A stretch of DNA of 10,375 nucleotides from Flavobacteriales bacterium (GTDB lineage: Bacteria > Bacteroidota > Bacteroidia > NORP154): the NCBI GenBank assembly GCA_012965625.1, contig DTSC01000229.1, forward strand, positions 1 through 10,375. The letters are read 5' to 3'. The position numbers and the translations under genes were made by a program. This document shows, piece after piece, positions 1 to 6,207 of this stretch. Positions within the stretch are counted from its first letter, which is position 1; every line of letters starts with the position of its first letter. The notes under the pieces are model-generated. The model worked only from the letters and a program-made list of their open reading frames with translations, did not search any database and was not told where the DNA came from.

Positions 1-959
1 GACAGCATTCTTTTCTCCTCAAAAGTTAGTTCTCTTTTTGAAAGAAAACCTCTTCCCACCTGAGGGTAAATACCATCTATGATAACACTTTTCTCAATTA
101 TCAAAATATCATCACTTAAAATAACCGCTTTAACCTGCTTTAACTTATCTTTTATTAAATTATTCTGTATATTAACAAACAATATCCATGGAATAATTGG
201 CAGCAAAAAAAATCCCACTATAATGAAAAAATTCTTCAACCCTAAACTTTCTTTATCTTGATTGCACCTGATTAAATAGTATAAAAAATACAATAAAGGT
301 ATAAACAACAGATTCCCCTTAACGAGCAAACCAATACCAAATGTCAATCCAAGTATAATTGCTGACTTTCTTGTTTTTCTCAATTCGCAATAAATACAGG
401 AAGTAACCATTAGGAATAAGGTGAAAATCACTAATGATTCTGACATTATTTGTTCAGAAATCCTAAAATTTTGAATTAGGAATAAAGGGCTTGCTATCAA
501 ACCACTTAAAAAACCAATATTATTCCAAATTACATAACCCAACCACGGCAATAGGGAGGCAATAATGATTAACAACAATAGTTGTATGTACTTTGCAATT
601 ATTGGACTAATACCAAACACCCTATAAATAGAGCTGAGAAAAAGAGGGTATCCAAGGTTTCTGTGAACATCTACTATTCCAGTATATGTATTAAATATAT
701 TAAAATACCTTGGATTATAATTATCTGAAAATTTATATTCGTCAATAGGCTCAATCTTTCCTGAACGGTGAAAACCATGACCTTTAGCAAAATTCACAGC
801 TATAGATTGATATGACCATGTATCACTCGCTAATAACGCCCTATCTGTAAATTCTACAATTTGGGAAAATATAGCAACATAAGCTACAATCAAGCACAAT
901 GTGATTGAAACCTGAAACTTGCTCAGTTTTAATAGGAAATTGACTTTGTCTAATCGCAA
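1..959 (-). CDS. GT-C / PMT-type (GT39-like) membrane glycosyltransferase, 5' part only
   Basis: Reading the minus strand from 959 gives about 319 codons with no stop, running off the left edge, so the C-terminus is missing. The protein starts with a short basic stretch (MRLDKVNFLLK) and a membrane segment near residues 15-35. A first extracytoplasmic loop follows, with D46-T-W-S-Y50 and then A-K-G-H-G-F. This matches the catalytic Asp loop of lipid-linked-sugar glycosyltransferases of the PMT/ArnT/GT39 type. R100-N-L-G-Y-P-L-F-L and a later S-E-Q-I-M-S-E-S-L stretch are also typical, and several hydrophobic spans follow. Such enzymes move a sugar from a polyprenyl-phosphate donor to an acceptor on the outer face of the inner membrane; donor and acceptor cannot be told here. 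There is no in-frame ATG near the front: an in-frame TAA lies at 969-971, so TTG at 957-959, preceded by an A-rich stretch, is the best start. It is divergent from the radical SAM gene. Confidence 0.85.
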   Translation of the reverse strand, partial: MRLDKVNFLLKLSKFQVSITLCLIVAYVAIFSQIVEFTDRALLASDTWSYQSIAVNFAKGHGFHRSGKIEPIDEYKFSDNYNPRYFNIFNTYTGIVDVHRNLGYPLFLSSIYRVFGISPIIAKYIQLLLLIIIASLLPWLGYVIWNNIGFLSGLIASPLFLIQNFRISEQIMSESLVIFTLFLMVTSCIYCELRKTRKSAIILGLTFGIGLLVKGNLLFIPLLYFLYYLIRCNQDKESLGLKNFFIIVGFFLLPIIPWILFVNIQNNLIKDKLKQVKAVILSDDILIIEKSVIIDGIYPQVGRGFLSKRELTFEEKRML

Positions 960-1039
960 AATTATTTTTTATAACTTTACAAAAATTGATTGAAATTTTG
1001 AATTTTGAATTTAATCTTCATAAAGATCTTGTTTACCAA

Positions 1040-1047
1040 CAAATCTA
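1040..1047 (-). promoter_or_regulatory. Candidate -7 box (TAGATTTG) for the glycosyltransferase
   Basis: The minus strand reads TAGATTTG, matching the Bacteroidota sigma-A -7 consensus TAnnTTTG. It lies about 80 bases before the TTG start at 959. No good -33 TTG element is seen at the right spacing, so this rests on one 8-base match in AT-rich DNA. Confidence 0.3.
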
Positions 1048-1207
1048 ATCAAGGATTAAGACGGAAAAAATTAAAAATGAATTTATTAACTTAGAGAATG
1101 TATCCAAAAAAAAAAAATTACGTTAACATTCAATCTTTCAGCAATATATCTTATGTGCAATTTAGTAGTCGGATTTCATCAATTTTTTAATAACCTAATT
1201 AGTAATT

Positions 1208-1212
1208 AAGGA
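1208..1212 (+). promoter_or_regulatory. Shine-Dalgarno-like AAGGA for the radical SAM gene
   Basis: AAGGA lies 7 bases before the ATG at 1220. It is one of only two clear Shine-Dalgarno matches in the window. It supports ATG 1220 over the in-frame GTG at 1229; the next Met (residue 56) would remove the catalytic cysteines. Confidence 0.5.
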
Positions 1213-1219
1213 ACAATTT

Positions 1220-2299
1220 ATGTGCTTAGTGACATTTTCCTGGGAAAAGCCAGATTCAGTAAAAAAGGTTGAAAAATTTGAATTGACACAAAAAGTCACA
1301 TGGGCCCATCTTGAGTTGACTGATGTTTGTAATTTGCGTTGCGAATGGTGCTATGCTGGAGTTGAGCACGGAAATAAAGCTTTTATGAGTCTGGATGGTA
1401 TTGAGAAGGCTCTAATAATTTTGGCAAGATCTGGAGTGAAGCAAGTTACTTATGCTGGTGGAGAACCTTTAATTCATCCAAATATTAAGGAAGCTGTAGC
1501 GCTAGCACATAATTTAGGAATGGTTGTTCATATAAATAGTAATGGCACATTTCTTACACCTGAATTAGCTGTGGAACTAAAAAAATGCGGCTTATCTCAA
1601 ATTCAAATCAACCTAATCGCTTTAGATGAAGACTTGCCAAAGAAAATCCTTAACGGTGAAAATGCTTCAGAAAAAGTAATAAATGCTCTAAAAAACGCAA
1701 AAGCAGCAGACTTAATAACTGTTGCCCAAACAGTCCTTACTACCGAAAATGAAGACTCTATCCTGGAAATTATACGATATTTCCGAGAGAACTTTAAAAT
1801 TGACCGTGTAAGGGTTTGGGACACAACTCCATCTGGAGCGGCAATTGGAAAAAGAGAACTCTATCCATTAAATTACCCAAAAACACTTGAAAAAATCACA
1901 GAATATACGGCTAGTCTTGGAGCCACCCATGTTTTGTCATACGAACCCTTTTTCCCTTTACAATATGAATCTCCAATTGCGGTAACTCATGTTCCATGTC
2001 CAAGCGGTGAAGCTATGCTGATTCATGTATTTGTTGATTTCAAGGTCTATTTCTGCTGTACAATGAGAGGTGCCTATTTATATGATCTTTTTGATTATGA
2101 AAACATCTCAGAGCTTCACAAAGAAAAGGTTATGGAATATAAAACGAAATTCTATGGCGATTCCGCTTGTAATTCTTGTAAGTTTTCCGGATCATGTGAA
2201 AAGGGCTGCCCAACAAGAGCAAGCATAGAACCCAATAGAATAGATTATCAATGTCCTACACCAGTAACAGCTACAAAAGAGGCTTCTCTAATTCAGTAA
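1220..2299 (+). CDS. Radical SAM / SPASM-domain enzyme, substrate unknown
   Basis: This 359-residue protein has the radical SAM cluster motif C37-x3-C41-x2-C44 (VCNLRCEWCY), which binds the SAM-cleaving [4Fe-4S] cluster, and the GGE motif at 80-82 (TYAGGEPL). The C-terminal part carries the cysteine pattern of a SPASM domain: C260, then C279/C280, then C317-x2-C320-x5-C326-x3-C330 and C345. These would hold one or two auxiliary Fe-S clusters. The usual Gly five residues before the second SPASM Cys is replaced (DFKVYFCC). SPASM enzymes modify ribosomal peptides or proteins (PqqE, AlbA, anSME types) or oxidise aminocyclitols; nothing here fixes the substrate. Only 36 residues precede C37, so there is no N-terminal peptide-recognition (RRE/PqqD-like) domain. 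It appears monocistronic: the upstream gene is divergent and the downstream gene convergent, with 1 base between the stop codons. Confidence 0.92.
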   Translation: MCLVTFSWEKPDSVKKVEKFELTQKVTWAHLELTDVCNLRCEWCYAGVEHGNKAFMSLDGIEKALIILARSGVKQVTYAGGEPLIHPNIKEAVALAHNLGMVVHINSNGTFLTPELAVELKKCGLSQIQINLIALDEDLPKKILNGENASEKVINALKNAKAADLITVAQTVLTTENEDSILEIIRYFRENFKIDRVRVWDTTPSGAAIGKRELYPLNYPKTLEKITEYTASLGATHVLSYEPFFPLQYESPIAVTHVPCPSGEAMLIHVFVDFKVYFCCTMRGAYLYDLFDYENISELHKEKVMEYKTKFYGDSACNSCKFSGSCEKGCPTRASIEPNRIDYQCPTPVTATKEASLIQ

Positions 2300-2300
2300 T

Positions 2301-2696
2301 TCACTCCCGTTTTTGCGACCTTTCATCTTCCTTTTCATAATGCTTGTATGCTATTATTGCTGTGTCATTCACGAGGTCAATATTAAGGTATTCATTTAAT
2401 TGCCCAATTTCAGCAACCCCAATTTTGTATCTCATTTTGACCATTTTCTTTTGATCTATAAAATATCCTTCCTCAATACTACTTGGCTGACCAATAAACT
2501 TAATTATTTCATTTCTTGGCTTTCCATGAAAAATTTTACTTCTCACAATGTCATCAATCATCTCTGATCTTTTATCCGGATGATCTTTCCAGCGGTTTGT
2601 CGTAAATCTTTCGGAGATACGTATTGCCCGATTCACCCCAACACTTATAATAATCAATATTGTTGCTAAAATAATTATGCGTTTTTCCTTTCTCAT
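2301..2696 (-). CDS. Small membrane-anchored protein with a BamE/SmpA-like motif
   Basis: This 131-residue protein has a basic N-terminus (MRKEKR) and one hydrophobic segment at about 7-23 with no lipobox Cys, so it is probably a signal anchor with a periplasmic body. The body reads W-K-D-H-P-D-K-R-S-E-M, then F-H-G-K-P-R-N-E-I-I-K-F-I-G-Q-P, followed by alternating hydrophobic strands (MRYKIG, LNIDLV, AIIAYKHY). The G-x-x-x-x-E-[IV]-x-x-x-[IL]-G-x-P pattern is that of BamE/SmpA-like domains, common in small envelope proteins of Bacteroidota. I infer an envelope protein of unknown job; a real role in outer-membrane assembly is not shown. The C-terminus is highly charged (EKEDERSQKRE). It sits between two metabolic genes on the other strand and has no obvious link with them. 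A weak GGA lies 9 bases before the start. Confidence 0.7.
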   Translation of the reverse strand: MRKEKRIIILATILIIISVGVNRAIRISERFTTNRWKDHPDKRSEMIDDIVRSKIFHGKPRNEIIKFIGQPSSIEEGYFIDQKKMVKMRYKIGVAEIGQLNEYLNIDLVNDTAIIAYKHYEKEDERSQKRE

Positions 2697-2710
2697 CTCT
2701 GTTCCAAAAC

Positions 2711-2718
2711 CAAATATA
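2711..2718 (-). promoter_or_regulatory. Candidate -7 box (TATATTTG) for the small membrane protein
   Basis: The minus strand reads TATATTTG (TAnnTTTG consensus), 14 bases before the ATG at 2696, which would leave a leader of only a few bases. No convincing -33 element is seen. It lies back to back with the plus-strand box at 2726. Confidence 0.35.
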
Positions 2719-2725
2719 ATTGAAT

Positions 2726-2733
2726 TAAATTTG
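2726..2733 (+). promoter_or_regulatory. Candidate -7 box (TAAATTTG) for the aminotransferase
   Basis: TAAATTTG matches TAnnTTTG and lies 31 bases before the ATG at 2765, a sensible spacing for a short leader. The -33 region is weak. No Shine-Dalgarno site precedes the gene; the leader just before the ATG is A-rich, as is usual in Bacteroidota. Confidence 0.4.
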
Positions 2734-2764
2734 TATCATTCTTTTTGTCAAAACAAATATTAAG

Positions 2765-3874
2765 ATGAGTGTTCCCTTTTTTGGTATTGATAGATTTTAC
2801 AAGAATCATTCAGGAAAAATCTTAAATGTTCTTAACACTGTTTATACTAAGGGTCGTTTAATGATGGGACCAGAAATTGAAACTTTTGAAAAAAGGATTA
2901 GTCAATTTTGTAATAGAAAATATGGAGTCGCTGTTGGTAGCTGTACGGATGCGCTTTTCTTTGCTTTAAAAGCAAGTGGAATTCAAGCTAATGATGAGGT
3001 ATTTGTTACTTCTTTTTCCTTTCATGCCTCTGGTACTGCAATATTAAGAGCTAGTGCTATTCCGGTCTTTGTTGATATTGACCCCAATACACTTATGATG
3101 GACTTAAATGACCTGAGAAAGAAGATTACCGCTAAAAGCAAAGCAATTATAGCAGTGCATTTATTTGGGGAAATGATGGATGTAGATGAATTAGAGAAAA
3201 CTGCATCTAAATACAATTTAATTGTAATTGAAGATGCGGCTCAGACTCTTGGAAGTGAATGGAATGGCAAAAAGGCCGGCTCAATTGGAACATGTAGCTG
3301 TATTAGCTTTGACCCAACTAAAATTATTGGAGCATTTGGAAATGGTGGCATTTTGCTCACTGACAATTCAGAAATCTGTAATACTGTTTCAGCTTTAAGA
3401 AATCATGGAAACCATTTAGCTTCAGGGAATTTAGAAAAGCTTGGATATAATAGCAAAATGAGTGAAGCACAAGCTGCCTTGATAGTTTATCAATTAAACT
3501 TACTCCCAAAACTGATTTCGAAAAGAGAAAAAATCGCACTCTTGTATAACGAAAATCTTAAAGATATTGATCAAATTTCAAACCTTCAACATTGCGATCA
3601 TGGCATTAGTAATTTTCACAAATATGTTATAAAAGTTGAACGAAGAGATGTCCTTCAAACGCATCTAAAGGAAAGAGGAATTCAAACTAAAATTCACTAT
3701 CCATACCTAATCCCTGAATTGAAAATATTTAGATTAACAGATAATAAGATCGCTTCATTCACCTATGCACAAAAAGCAAAATCAGAGGTGTTATCTTTAC
3801 CCATTTATCCGGAATTGACTCAAAATGAGGTAATGGAAGTTTGCAAAGCAATTAAGGAGTTTTTCAAAAACTGA
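2765..3874 (+). CDS. DegT/DnrJ/EryC1/StrS-family sugar aminotransferase
   Basis: This is a full-length (369-residue) PLP-dependent aminotransferase of the family that turns keto sugar nucleotides into amino sugars. Visible hallmarks are MGPEIETFEKRI near the start, the PLP-phosphate loop GSCTDALFFAL, TSFSFHASGTAI, PVFVDIDP, AVHLFGEMMDVDEL, IED157AAQTLG (Asp against the pyridine nitrogen), and SFDPTK186IIGAFGNGG, where K186 is the Schiff-base lysine. GYNSKMSEAQAA near residue 235 is the usual substrate-side motif. The last third carries the small domain. Regiochemistry (C3 or C4 of the sugar) and the nucleotide carrier cannot be read from sequence. It is transcribed alone: the upstream neighbour is divergent and the downstream lipoprotein gene is convergent, with 11 bases of overlap. 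Together with the NeuD-like gene at 9351 it could make an N-acylated amino sugar (inference). Confidence 0.92.
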   Translation: MSVPFFGIDRFYKNHSGKILNVLNTVYTKGRLMMGPEIETFEKRISQFCNRKYGVAVGSCTDALFFALKASGIQANDEVFVTSFSFHASGTAILRASAIPVFVDIDPNTLMMDLNDLRKKITAKSKAIIAVHLFGEMMDVDELEKTASKYNLIVIEDAAQTLGSEWNGKKAGSIGTCSCISFDPTKIIGAFGNGGILLTDNSEICNTVSALRNHGNHLASGNLEKLGYNSKMSEAQAALIVYQLNLLPKLISKREKIALLYNENLKDIDQISNLQHCDHGISNFHKYVIKVERRDVLQTHLKERGIQTKIHYPYLIPELKIFRLTDNKIASFTYAQKAKSEVLSLPIYPELTQNEVMEVCKAIKEFFKN

Positions 3875-6071
3875 TTTTTTTTCTATCCAATTCAATTATT
3901 TGATTTTTATTTTCAGCAATTAAAATAAACCTATTAACTGGAATATCTTGAAAGGTTTGTTTAATTCCGGAAGCAGGCCAAAAAACAACTATTTCAATTA
4001 CTTTTTCCGCTTTTCCCAATCCAATTTCAACTTGCATACTAGAGCACCCAAACGACCCCCCTGTAGTAACCGTCCGGTGAATTTCTCTAATTCCCTCTTC
4101 TCCTTGCAAAATTAATTTTATACGAGTTCCAAGTGCGGGTTTATTAGACTGATCTCCTACAAGTTTAATTGTAAGCCAGTTGTTTTTATGACCTGGGTTT
4201 TCAAACAGGGCATTTTGAAATACATCTCCGCTATAAGCGCCACCAAGTACGGCATAGACATCCTGATCCCCATCATTATCTAAGTCACTAAAGGCAATGC
4301 CATGCCCTTTTTGTAAATGCCCAAATCCTCCTGAAGTAGTTATGTCCTGAAACATATTCCCACCATCATTTCTAAACATCCGATTAGGGAATATCGACTT
4401 AAAATCTGGAGCTCCTGTTCCCACATAAAAATCAAGGTATCCATCATTATCTAGATCGCCAAAATTACAACCCATAGCATAAAGCACCCGGTTAAGTCCC
4501 ACCTGACCTACAACATTTGTGAAGGTGCCATCTCCATTATTCCTATATAAATAAGAATACGCAGCTTGTTTAATTGGCAACCCTAGATACTCTCTGACAA
4601 TATCTTCAGGAGAGCCTTTGTAATCATACGTAGCCACAAAAAGATCTTCCCATCCATCATTATTATAATCCCAAAACCATGATGGAAAACTAAAATTCGG
4701 TTGAACAACTCCCGCATTTAAAGTTATATCGATAAAGGCACATTCGAAATCATTCCTGAGACCGCTATTTTTAAAGAGGATATTCTGTCCACCAAATATA
4801 GAAATGTAAATGTCTGGAAATCCATCATTGTTTACATCTGCACTTGTTACACTTTTTACAAAACCAACAATATCAACACCTATTTTTTGAGCGATATTGA
4901 TAAACGTTCCGTCTTTTTGGTTAATGTATAATTCACATGGATAAGATTTCTCATCATCAGGCTTGGTTTCATTTCCAATAAACAAATCAAGCCATCCATC
5001 AAGATTAAAATCAGCCCAAACTGCAGTTTGAGTGGGTTTAAATGATAACAGCCCAGATTTTTCAGTAACATCTGTAAAGGTTCCATTTCCATTATTTCGA
5101 AGAAGTGAATTGGGATGCTCCCCAGTTTCATTTTGAAACCAACCGCCCCTTAAAACAAGCAAATCTAACCATCCATCATTATCAAAATCAGCATGAAGAA
5201 TGTTTAATCCTCCCAACTGCATACCTAATCCCGCTTGATGGCTAATATCTTTAAAAGAACCATTTCCCTCATTATGAAAATACTTCAACGGGTCTTTAAT
5301 CTCCATACTGGAAACAATAACATCAAGAAAACCATCATTGTCAAAATCATCGACACAACAACCACCCGCCAATCCCCTTGTTCCTATAAGCAATTGATTT
5401 CCAATGTTTTTAAATTTTCCGATGTTCGTGTCAGATTTAAACGCATTTGGCCTAAGAAGAAAGTCCGCTGGAACTGAATCTGGATATTGCCCTAAAGCCA
5501 TATAGGCAACATTAAGTAGCCAAAGAGAAATAAAATCATTCTTGTCTTCTTTAAGTAATTCCAAATAATGAACCAGCGCCTCCTGAGTTGATTCAGTCAC
5601 GGAATAAATTGCATCTCCCCTTAAAGGAAAAATACAAGATGCTCCATTGTGTAGTCTAATACAATTGTCCTGTTCACCTTTTCTAAGATAACATATTGAT
5701 TGGAGTGTCTTGATCTGACGAGAAAATTCTAAACTAATCTTAAACTCATGGTGATTGATTTTTTCTAAAAGCACTTCAATTAGTTCAATAGCTTTCTCTG
5801 GTTTTCCCGAATTTAGAAATTCAAGGGCTGTATTAAAATATAGTTCAGAACTAGGATTTTGAATTAACCTGGATAAAAAATAATCAGATCTAAAATGACT
5901 TAAGTATTTGTTTTCTATAAAACTAGAATCAATCGCAATTAAAGAAAGCGTCTCCACCACACTGCTATTTTTTTCTTCCTTAATAACATTATCTCTTATA
6001 CCACAGGCAACAACACAGGTGTACACAACTAATAATAGCTTCAGACTTGGTTTAAGTTTATAAAGGGCCAT
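3864..6071 (-). CDS. CRTAC1-type lipoprotein: TPR-like region, FG-GAP repeats, ASPIC/UnbV
   Basis: This is a 735-residue secreted protein. The N-terminus MALYKLKPSLKLLLVVYTCV runs into a lipobox V-V-A-C23, so it should be a lipoprotein. Residues ~65-200 are helical and TPR-like (YFNTALEFLNSGKPEKAIEL, WLLNVAYMALGQYPDSVP). Seven Ca-binding FG-GAP/VCBS loops of the D-x-[DN]-x-DG type follow, from D242 (DFDNDGFLD) to D596 (DLDNDGDQD), which would fold as a beta-propeller. The C-terminus is an ASPIC/UnbV domain: A646-L-G-T-R, TTGGSFGCSSMQVEIGLG and W698-P-A-S-G. Such proteins are common on Bacteroidota cell surfaces; their biochemical role is mostly unknown, with protein or glycan binding usually assumed. 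It is divergent from the permease fusion at 6208, which ends in the same type of propeller and ASPIC domain. Its 3' end overlaps the aminotransferase gene by 11 bases. Confidence 0.9.
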   Translation of the reverse strand: MALYKLKPSLKLLLVVYTCVVACGIRDNVIKEEKNSSVVETLSLIAIDSSFIENKYLSHFRSDYFLSRLIQNPSSELYFNTALEFLNSGKPEKAIELIEVLLEKINHHEFKISLEFSRQIKTLQSICYLRKGEQDNCIRLHNGASCIFPLRGDAIYSVTESTQEALVHYLELLKEDKNDFISLWLLNVAYMALGQYPDSVPADFLLRPNAFKSDTNIGKFKNIGNQLLIGTRGLAGGCCVDDFDNDGFLDVIVSSMEIKDPLKYFHNEGNGSFKDISHQAGLGMQLGGLNILHADFDNDGWLDLLVLRGGWFQNETGEHPNSLLRNNGNGTFTDVTEKSGLLSFKPTQTAVWADFNLDGWLDLFIGNETKPDDEKSYPCELYINQKDGTFINIAQKIGVDIVGFVKSVTSADVNNDGFPDIYISIFGGQNILFKNSGLRNDFECAFIDITLNAGVVQPNFSFPSWFWDYNNDGWEDLFVATYDYKGSPEDIVREYLGLPIKQAAYSYLYRNNGDGTFTNVVGQVGLNRVLYAMGCNFGDLDNDGYLDFYVGTGAPDFKSIFPNRMFRNDGGNMFQDITTSGGFGHLQKGHGIAFSDLDNDGDQDVYAVLGGAYSGDVFQNALFENPGHKNNWLTIKLVGDQSNKPALGTRIKLILQGEEGIREIHRTVTTGGSFGCSSMQVEIGLGKAEKVIEIVVFWPASGIKQTFQDIPVNRFILIAENKNQIIELDRKKISF

Positions 6072-6103
6072 TAGAACAAAAAAATTAATTTACAATATAA
6101 AAC

Positions 6104-6111
6104 CAAAAATA
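6104..6111 (-). promoter_or_regulatory. Candidate -7 box (TATTTTTG) for the lipoprotein gene
   Basis: The minus strand reads TATTTTTG (TAnnTTTG) 33 bases before the ATG at 6071, a plausible leader length. No clear -33 element was found, so the call rests on this box and its position in the 136-base divergent region. Confidence 0.35.
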
Positions 6112-6136
6112 TGAATTCTGAAATTAGCACTATTAT

Positions 6137-6144
6137 TACATTTG
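6137..6144 (+). promoter_or_regulatory. Candidate -7 box (TACATTTG) for the permease fusion
   Basis: TACATTTG matches TAnnTTTG and lies 63 bases before the ATG at 6208. It is divergent from the minus-strand box 25 bases to its left, so both ASPIC genes may fire from one short control region. The -33 element is weak (TTCTG at 6116-6120). Confidence 0.35.
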
Positions 6145-6207
6145 CATGAAAGCTGGAATTTAGTTTGTTTTACGCTATTAACCAGACTTTAATGAATTTC
6201 TTGGTAG

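Larger units (their letters stand above)
960..1219. other. Divergent intergenic region, 260 bases
   Basis: This stretch separates the glycosyltransferase (minus) from the radical SAM gene (plus) and must hold both promoters. It is very AT-rich. It contains a 7-base tandem repeat (AATTTTG twice, 994-1007), a run of 12 A at 1106-1117, one TAnnTTTG-type box on the minus strand, and a 30-codon open frame at 1098-1190 that I do not consider a firm gene. I see no RNA gene and no clear hairpin. Confidence 0.6.

Noticed and set aside
79..261. Plus-strand open frame of 60 codons
   Set aside because: It lies opposite the glycosyltransferase, which has clear family motifs; the peptide shows none.
994..1010. 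AATTTTG tandem repeat as an operator
   Set aside because: Two 7-base copies in very AT-rich DNA are expected by chance; there is no symmetry and no regulator gene nearby.
1220..1250. N-terminus MCLVTFSWE resembles the start of NRDE/TANGO2-family proteins
   Set aside because: The likeness ends after about nine residues; no NRDE motif follows and the rest is radical SAM. Probably chance.
2301..2696. Small protein as a true BamE lipoprotein
   Set aside because: No lipobox Cys follows the hydrophobic segment, and only the short G-x4-E-[IV]-x3-[IL]-G-x-P motif is shared, so only a BamE-like fold is claimed.
3872..3895. T-run after the aminotransferase stop as an intrinsic terminator
   Set aside because: Eight T follow the stop, but I find no GC-rich hairpin before them, and the run is coding on the opposite strand (Lys-Lys of the lipoprotein C-terminus).
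5235..5477. Plus-strand open frame of 80 codons
   Set aside because: It is antisense to the FG-GAP region of the lipoprotein gene and reflects its repetitive Asp/Asn-rich codons.
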